Shown here one piece after another: positions 57,851-64,000 of a DNA stretch of 64,000 nucleotides. The stretch covers positions 11,896,839-11,960,838 of the forward strand of contig CM049316.1 of the NCBI GenBank assembly GCA_026874595.1, given 5' to 3'. The DNA comes from Sipunculus nudus. Lineage: Eukaryota; Annelida; Sipuncula; Golfingiida; Sipunculidae. A model generated the notes under the pieces. That model saw nothing but the letters and a program-made list of their open reading frames with translations, was not told the origin of the DNA and did no database searches. Positions within the stretch are counted from its first letter, which is position 1, and every line of letters starts with the position of its first letter. A program made the position numbers and the translations under genes.

Positions 57851-58624
57851 AGCACCGTAGAAATAATGCAAATGACACACAAATTGCCAGATTCCTAATG
57901 AAAGGCCGGTTGCATGGTTTGTCATCAGATTTGTTGTGCTTATATATGGGTCTTGATGAACTTAAGCTATTATGCATGAACAATGATGCCACCAACATTA
58001 TCTTAATTAGTTGTCTATGCAAGAACATATTGTCAACATGTCAGCCGGCTGAGCATCATGACCCACGGGTCACTTGTTATTTTTACATTTTTATTTACAT
58101 CAATGGGTGTAGTTATTTATGGTTATTTATATTTTTCTAGTCAACTATGGGCAATTATAATCATTAAATAATGTTTCCTTTGTTACTCTTTGTGAAAGAC
58201 TATAAGCCTAGTATAGGTATATCTCAGAGACTCTAACTTCTAGGCATTAAACAGTTCTGAGTTTTGAGGTAACTTTTCAGTAATTTTCTGCCGCGTATAG
58301 CAAAACCCTAAACACTGAACCGCCGGGCTACGTCTCTGGTAATTCAACAAAGCTGAGTGACTCCGTTTTCTCCTTAGAGCGTAGCATTGTGAAGCTTAAC
58401 CTAACCTCTAATTTAACTGGAATACGTCCCTGGGGATGCGCTTTATGAGGATGCATCAAAGAGGAACGGAATCGAACATTTTTGCGGCGGTTTTGCTGCT
58501 GAGTCTTAGCGCCATCTGTTGTGCCCAACTCAAACCTTTTTTTATTGTGAGAAAACGATGTGAGCGCCCTCTATTGAGCATGTAGAACACGTCATCAGGA
58601 AGTGTGTACCGGATCACTGGAGCA

Positions 58625-58650
58625 GCTAATATAAAATAGCGGGGCATTTA
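58625..58650 (+). promoter_or_regulatory. TATA-like box, weak
   Basis: AATATAAAATAG about 430 bases upstream of the gypsy coding fragment, in GC-richer sequence. It might be a relic of an LTR promoter, but no matching LTR is found 3' of the element. Confidence 0.2.
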
Positions 58651-58769
58651 AATTCGCATCCTCGCCGCATCCTTCTCCTAGCGGCTCCTGTGAATACATC
58701 ATGAGTAAATATTAATAACGGTAAGTAACAGATACATATGTGATCGGATGATCTCTGTTGACAGTATTA

Positions 58770-59066
58770 AAGTCCCTGCCAGACCCCTCTTTCCTCAGAT
58801 GCCATCACAAATGGAAGCAAACATCACAATTTATTGAAGGGACATGCACAAATGGATGCAAACATCACAAATTTATTGAAGTGACATACACTACTCTCTT
58901 ATACATACCAAACATCACAAATGGATGTAAACATCACAAGCCAACAAGTCACCCCAGTCAGACCCCTCTTTCCTGAGATGCCATCACAAATGGATGCAAA
59001 CATCACAAATGTATTGAAGGGGCATACACTATTCTCCTATACACACCAAACATCACAAACGGATGT
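58770..59066 (+). repeat. About 179-bp tandem repeat upstream of the gypsy fragment
   Basis: CAGACCCCTCTTTCCT occurs at 58780 and 58959. Each unit contains shorter CACAAATGGATGCAAACAT repeats. The gypsy reading starts where this repeat stops (GGATGTCATACTGGAC), replacing the catalytic half of the RT. Confidence 0.75.
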
Positions 59067-61351
59067 CATACTGGACAGTCTTAAAGAGGCTGGACTTACA
59101 ATCAGCATCATTAAAAGCCACTTTTTTCTGACGCAGACAACCTTTTTGGGCCATAGAGTTTCACATATAGGGATTTCCACTACCTCTGATAAAGTAGACG
59201 CCATAAGTAACTATCTGGCCCCGAGAAATAAGAAAGAACTTGAACGTTTCTTAGGAATGTGCGGGTGGTACGCAAAATTTATTCTGGACTATTTCACTTC
59301 CGCAGAACCTCTTGATCGTCTCCGTAGAAAAGAGGTCGAATATCAATGGACTGATAACTGTTCTGCAGCTTTTCAAACATTAAAAGAGCAATTGTGTTCT
59401 GCTCCTTGTTTAGCTCATCCGGATCCTGATTAGGATTTCGAATTACATACGGATGCAAGTGCCGTAGGTCTAGGATCCTGTTTAAACCAAAGAAAAAATG
59501 GCAACCTACGTACAATAGGCTTCAGTAGTCGAACGCTTTCTGCAGCTGAGAGAAAATACAGTACAACAGAACGGGAGATTTTGGCGGTTGTGTGGAGCCT
59601 AGAAAAGTGGCGACCTTTAATAGAAGGACGTCATACAATTGTGGTAACAGATCATCAAGCGCTTACTTGGATATTCACTACTAAACATGACTTGCTTCCT
59701 CGTCTGTATAGATGGGTTCTTCGTGTACAGGATTTCGATTTTGAAATTACATATCGTCCAGGAAGACTCCATGTCGTCCCAGATATGTTGTCTAGAGACA
59801 GCCGGTTGGAACCTGTTATGGAAATTGGTGTATTCGAAAGGGGAATTGTCACAGACTTTGGTAATAAGTGTGAGGCACTGGACTGTGTTCAACCATCTGA
59901 TAGCCTGTTGAACTGGATCCAATGTGATAAATGTGACAGGTGGTATCATGATGTTTGTGTTGGTGTTTTGCCTGAGGAAGCAGGTAAAATTGACTTTGTA
60001 TGTAGCCTGTGTACTCAGGACATTAATCAAACTGTACTAGAATCAAGGGTACCTGATGTGATGTATCAAAGCATTGGATCCTTACTGGATCTGGACACTA
60101 TAGCAAGATTACAACTGGAGGATCCTCAGTTGGGACCTCTCTTTAAATTCCTTCAGTCTCCTGAAAGCCATACAGATATTTCTCATGTGATGAGAAAATT
60201 AGCTGAGAAATGTGTGATAGACACTGTATTGTATCAAAAAACATTAACTGGTCGGAGACTTCTGATACCTCAAGTTTTGAAATTGACTGTGCTTAAAGAG
60301 TTACATAATTCTCCTACAGTTGGCCACTTCGGCTGATGCAAGACTTTGAACCGTATAGTACATCATTTTTACTGGAAGGGCATCGGTAAAGATATCAGAG
60401 ATTATGTTCGTCGTTGTCGGATATGTCAGGAAATTAAGCCAGTGTATCTTAAACCACCTGGATTTATGGAAGTGATAAAATCTTCGCAACCATGGGAATT
60501 ACTAGCAGCAGATTTGGTTGGTCAGTTACCATCCACTCGTGCTCGCCATAAATACATTCTGGTGACCAGAGACCATTTTACTAAGTGGGTGGAGCTTTTC
60601 CCTTTAACTAGAGCTACTCGGAAGATCATAAGCTTGTGTTTGGTGCGAGAAGTATTTACGCGTTATGGTCCACCTAAGAAACTTCCGACTGATAACGGTT
60701 CGCAATTCACCTCCAAGTTTTTACGAGCTGTATGTAATAAGTGGGGCGTTGATCTTATACATAGTACTCCCTACCACCCTCAGTGTAATTGGGTGGAGAG
60801 GGTCAATCGTGATATAAAGGCTATCTTAGCCAGTTATGTACGTGAGGACGGTGATGATCATCAAAACTGGGATATCCATCTTGCAGAATTCAGATTTGCT
60901 CTAAATTCCATAGAAAACCAGTCTACTGGATGGAGTCCAGCTGCGCTGAACTTGTCACGTGAACTAGAATCGCCGATCGCTAATAAATTGTTTACCTCTC
61001 CTGCTGATGGACCATCAGATCATAACACTTAACAGCTATATGATATCCAAACTCGCTAAAGACAAAGTCCGTGCTAATCAGGCCAGTGCTAAGATGCTTG
61101 ATCAGGCTGCTGCCAGAAAGATTCACTACGATAGGGGAAGGAGAGATGCTACCATTGTGCCTGGTGATAGAGTGTTATTGAAAACCCACCCGGTTTCTGA
61201 TGCGGATAGACAGTTATCAGCAAAGTTGTCTCCTCGGTGGGAGGGACCATATACTGTTGAAGAACAACTAGGTAACGTTGATGTTCTTATCCGTACGAAG
61301 AAAGGTTTAGAACCCAAACATGTGGACCAGCTGAAGCTTTATTATGAATAA
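59062..61351 (+). pseudogene. Ty3/gypsy pol fragment: RT end, RNase H, PHD finger, integrase, GPY module
   Basis: Reads in one frame to about 61030, interrupted by TAG at 59431 and TGA at 60334, then shifts frame near 61010-61030. The RT C-terminus has F-L-G-H-R-V-S and F-L-G-M-C-G-W-Y. RNase H has H-T-D-A-S, T-E-R-E-I-L-A-V-V-W and V-T-D-H-Q-A-L. A PHD-type finger lies at 59869-60012. Integrase has H-N-x6-H and C-R-I-C zinc ligands (59-60.4 kb end), A-A-D-L-V, T-D-N-G-S-Q-F and N-W-V-E-R. The GPY module is R-W-E-G-P-Y-T-V at 61230-61260. The catalytic RT half, protease and gag are missing, and no LTRs were recognised. Few lesions suggest a fairly young copy. Confidence 0.9.
59869..60012 (+). 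other. PHD-type zinc finger within the gypsy pol
   Basis: Ligand order C-x4-C-x9-C-x2-C-x4-H-x2-C-x14-C-x2-C, a C4HC3 pattern, with N-W-I-Q-C-D-K-C-D-R-W-Y-H-D-V-C in the middle and F-V-C-S-L-C at the end. The W before Y-H is the PHD core aromatic. PHD fingers usually bind histone H3 tails; here it could guide integration, but this is inference. The first pair has spacing 4 rather than the usual 2. Confidence 0.8.
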
Positions 61352-61448
61352 TATTCCATAGGTAACTTTGATGTTCTTATCCGTACGAAGAAAGGTTTAG
61401 AACCCAAACATGTGGACCAGCTGAAGCTTTATTATGAATAATATTCCA
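61269..61448 (+). repeat. 90-bp tandem duplication at the gypsy C-terminus
   Basis: Two adjacent units (61269-61358 and 61359-61448) differing at one G/T near the start (GTAACGTTG/GTAACTTTG). The unit spans the last 24 codons of the GPY region, its TAA and 10 bases beyond, so the second copy is not translated. Confidence 0.9.
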
Positions 61449-61449
61449 G

Positions 61450-62040
61450 ATTAGTGGTACCCTGTGGGTTAGGTCCACAATAATGTCCTGGGAACCACTG
61501 TGTTTAGGGTAGTCTACCCCTATTCACACTATTTGAGTAAAATTATATCTGTATAATTTTAACATTAAAAATATATATAGAGTCACAGGAAAAAAGTCAC
61601 AATTTTTCGTAGGAAGTCAGGTTTTTGTTGGAAGAAAAGTCACAGGATAATATAAAGACTAAAGTCAGAATTTCTGCTAAGGAAAGAGACACAGATGTAA
61701 TAGAAAATAAAATAAAATACCCCTTGAATTCTCATTTTGTCATTTTATATGACTCTGTGTCTTTAAACTTCAAAACTTGAATAATGAAGTTTACACAAGG
61801 TCTCTACTAGTTAGTGATGGGGTGATGATGGATTATAATTGATGATTGGTAGGGTTGATGCAAACGATCTGATGATTGGTCTAGCAGTGCAATAATCAAA
61901 TGGCAACTTTTTACATAACTTAGGCTTTGTGATGAGGAAATTAGTGCTTTATATACCTTATGCTAGCAAACTAGAGAAAAGTCTTGTGTCTACAAAGGAA
62001 ACTAATACCCCTTTCACTCATTTAGTTTTAGTGAAAGCTT
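61450..62040. other. Region 3' of the gypsy fragment
   Basis: Noncoding. 61575-61700 has several GTCACAG/AAAAAGTCA words. TTAGTGATGGGGTGATGATG at 61812 resembles a hAT-type end but no partner was found. No LTR recognised. Confidence 0.4.
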
Positions 62041-62042
62041 AT

Positions 62043-62640
62043 TATCCCCTTGCAACGAAGTTGCGAAGGGGATAAAACGCCTCTGTTCGTATGTCCATCT
62101 GTCTGTCCATCCTTCCGTCTGTCCATCCGGAATTTGCTTGTGGATCGATTTCAAGCCAAACCATTTGACCAAAACCTTTCATCTTGCACATATGGCTCAC
62201 CCACCCATAGGTGAAGAACCCTATCCATTTTGATGTCACGGGGTCAAAGGTCACGGCCACAGGTCCCATTTCTTGAAAAAGCTTGTGGACCTATTTAAAG
62301 CCAAACTGTTTAACCAAAACCTTTCATCTTGCACATATGGCTCACCCACCCATGGATGAAGACCCCTATTGATTTTGAGGTCACAGGGTCAAAGGTCAGG
62401 GCCACAGTGCCCACTTCTTGAAAAAGCTTGTGGACCCATTTTAGGCCAAACCATTTGACCAACACCTGTCAGTGTGATCTTGCTCATATAGCCCAACTTC
62501 CCATGGATGAAGAACCCTATTTAGTTTGAGGTCACAGGAGCAAAGGTCAAGGCCAGAGAGCTGCCCTCCTCATTCTCACACTGTGTAATACACCCATTAT
62601 AATTTTGTCCCATGGGTGGGGATGCTCCGCTTTGCGGTGC
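62043..62640 (+). mobile_element. Hairpin-headed element with tandem modules, copy 3
   Basis: TATCCCCTTGCAAC and GTTGCGAAGGGGATA form a hairpin (one bulged base, 62043-62074), then TCCATCTGTCTGTCCATCC, then three modules with GCTTGTGGA at 62137, 62281 and 62427 (periods 144 and 146) that share AAACCATTTGACC and GGTCACAGGGTCAAAGGTCA. Same architecture as 56230 and 56977 but a different body. Confidence 0.6.
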
Positions 62641-62649
62641 CCTTGTTTG

Positions 62650-64000
62650 AACGTATCCCTTTCTCACAAATGAGTCATAATTATGAATTGTTTTATATAT
62701 GTTGTGTATATGTATGCCAGTTAATTCCAGGGTTGAGTAGACTTACAGTGGTTCTGATATCTAAGAAGGACAATCAAGTGGGAAATATACTTGGCATTTT
62801 AACAACATGAACTCATCCTCATGTGTAATATGCATGGATGACTGGATTATGGATATTGTTTTTAATAGTTATGTTCTGTTTGGCTCCTTTTATTGCATCT
62901 GGATATATTTTTAACCTTTATAAATAAGGAGATTTTACCACTTTTTTATGCATTAATTGTTCAGTCTGATATGCCTGAAACTGAGCTTGTATTTGTGAAA
63001 TATGAAATGTGAAATATTCCTTGAAATATTTCTTAATAAACAAATATGACATCACCTACTTCATAACATATCTGTCTTGCATTTAGAATGAGGCTCCGGC
63101 CTCATTAGCCTCATATCGACCCTCTGGCATTTCGACCAGATTACTAGCGCCAGAGTGTCATGACATCTATGTCTGAGGAATGCACTAATGAAGATGCAAA
63201 TATTTTCGTCATTTCTGACAACTCTTCATGGCCTACAGGTACACTGTCAATCAACATAAACCAGACCAATTGTTAGCATTTTTTATGTACTTTCTGATAA
63301 TACCAAACATGAGCAAGAAAAGTTCCATTTTAACCCAGCACATTGGTAAACCCTTTGGCGTGTTTGTTGAATTTATGACCACATGAACACAAGCATGGCT
63401 CGCACGGGTTACAGGATGCAGGCAGCTTGCAGGCAATACAGGAAATGACCCGTGATTCTACAATCACAGTGTTATGAACTCAAAATAAATGATTTTATTA
63501 ACACTTAAATAAATCTTAAATGTTTATATACCAGTAACCTGGAACTATTCAGCTCAGTATTGTCATAATTTTGAAATCTGTTTTCAATTTCTTTTTTCAT
63601 TCTGCATAATAGTTATGCTGTAATATACAGTTTGAGAATATGTTATTTGAAAATTTTCACATTTGAACTTCATAGATTGGCTGTTACTGGTATATGAGAC
63701 GTGGCTGTTAAGTAAGAGGAATACATTTTTACCTATATTCACGTCATTATGTATGTCAAGACTTGTCCTGTTAGCTACTTATATTCTTAACATTATTTGA
63801 CCCTGAATCATTGCAGGATTATATATTTAAGCTTCATCAAAGCCATTCAATGATCTGTTAACACCTGGTGTGACCGCTCACCTGTGACCCATTGAAGGCC
63901 AGGTCCTGGTGGTAAGCTTAATCCATAGTAACACTCGGTCATTAATGGTCACAGACTGGCTGGATAATCACTTTTTCCTGATCAAACACGTTTGAATATT
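62650..64000. other. Right end of window
   Basis: No gene recognised. 63105-63230 is a copy of the dispersed repeat at 4150 (CATATCGACCCTCTGGCATT and a TTTCTGACAACTCTTCATGG end). The remainder is AT-rich with short random open frames. Confidence 0.5.

Noticed and set aside
58625-58650. TATAAAA as promoter of a 5' LTR of the gypsy element
   Set aside because: No repeated LTR sequence was found 3' of the pol fragment, and the 5' half of the element is missing.

Overview
The window is nuclear DNA of an invertebrate animal, most likely a bivalve mollusc. This is an inference from small phase-conserved exons with GT-AG introns, dense (TA)n microsatellites, and a mix of CR1-like and L1-like LINEs, MULE, Tigger, hAT and Ty3/gypsy relics. 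There are no bacterial-style operons. A species cannot be named from the sequence alone.

Gene compartment, about 1-28.1 kb. Two tandem, same-strand paralogues encode short HECT-type E3 ubiquitin ligases. Paralogue A (visible exons 1388-12599; the 5' end is outside the window or unrecognised) and paralogue B (16428-28072, apparently complete, 570 codons plus stop) have the same five HECT exons: lengths 210/207, 265/265, 152/152, 233/233 and 242/242 nt, with identical phases. Both keep the catalytic cysteine in an S-T-C-S motif about 32 residues from the C-terminus. Their N-termini differ: B has Q-rich modules and a clear ubiquitin-interacting motif, while A has charged coiled-coil modules and an acidic Ser/Gly-rich linker. 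In both, the N-terminus is built from very short phase-0 exons. Introns carry a hAT-like MITE with an 8-bp target duplication, a dead Tigger/pogo transposase, minisatellites, poly-G tracts and (TA)n arrays. One minisatellite is built from the splice-donor site of paralogue A.

Transposon compartment, about 29.8-64 kb. This holds a CR1/L2-like LINE pseudogene (29.8-32.4 kb), AT-rich DNA with a decamer satellite (34.4-35.0 kb), and a direct pair of about 7-8.5 kb duplicated segments (37.4-44.6 and 45.1-53.7 kb). Each segment carries a minus-strand L1-like LINE fragment, a minus-strand MULE-like transposase relic and plus-strand LINE endonuclease fragments. The two segments act as natural pre-insertion controls for each other: one has gained a 5'-truncated LINE with a 15-bp target duplication, the other a tandem array flanked by 74-bp direct repeats. 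Further right lie a LINE endonuclease-RT relic (53.5-55.0 kb), three elements with a hairpin followed by tandem modules (56.2, 57.0 and 62.0 kb), and a Ty3/gypsy pol fragment (59.06-61.35 kb) with a PHD-type zinc finger between RNase H and integrase.

Functionally, the two HECT genes are predicted to catalyse ubiquitin transfer. The rest of the window is repeat sequence with no intact transposase or reverse transcriptase. All calls come from reading the sequence; no database search or alignment software was used.
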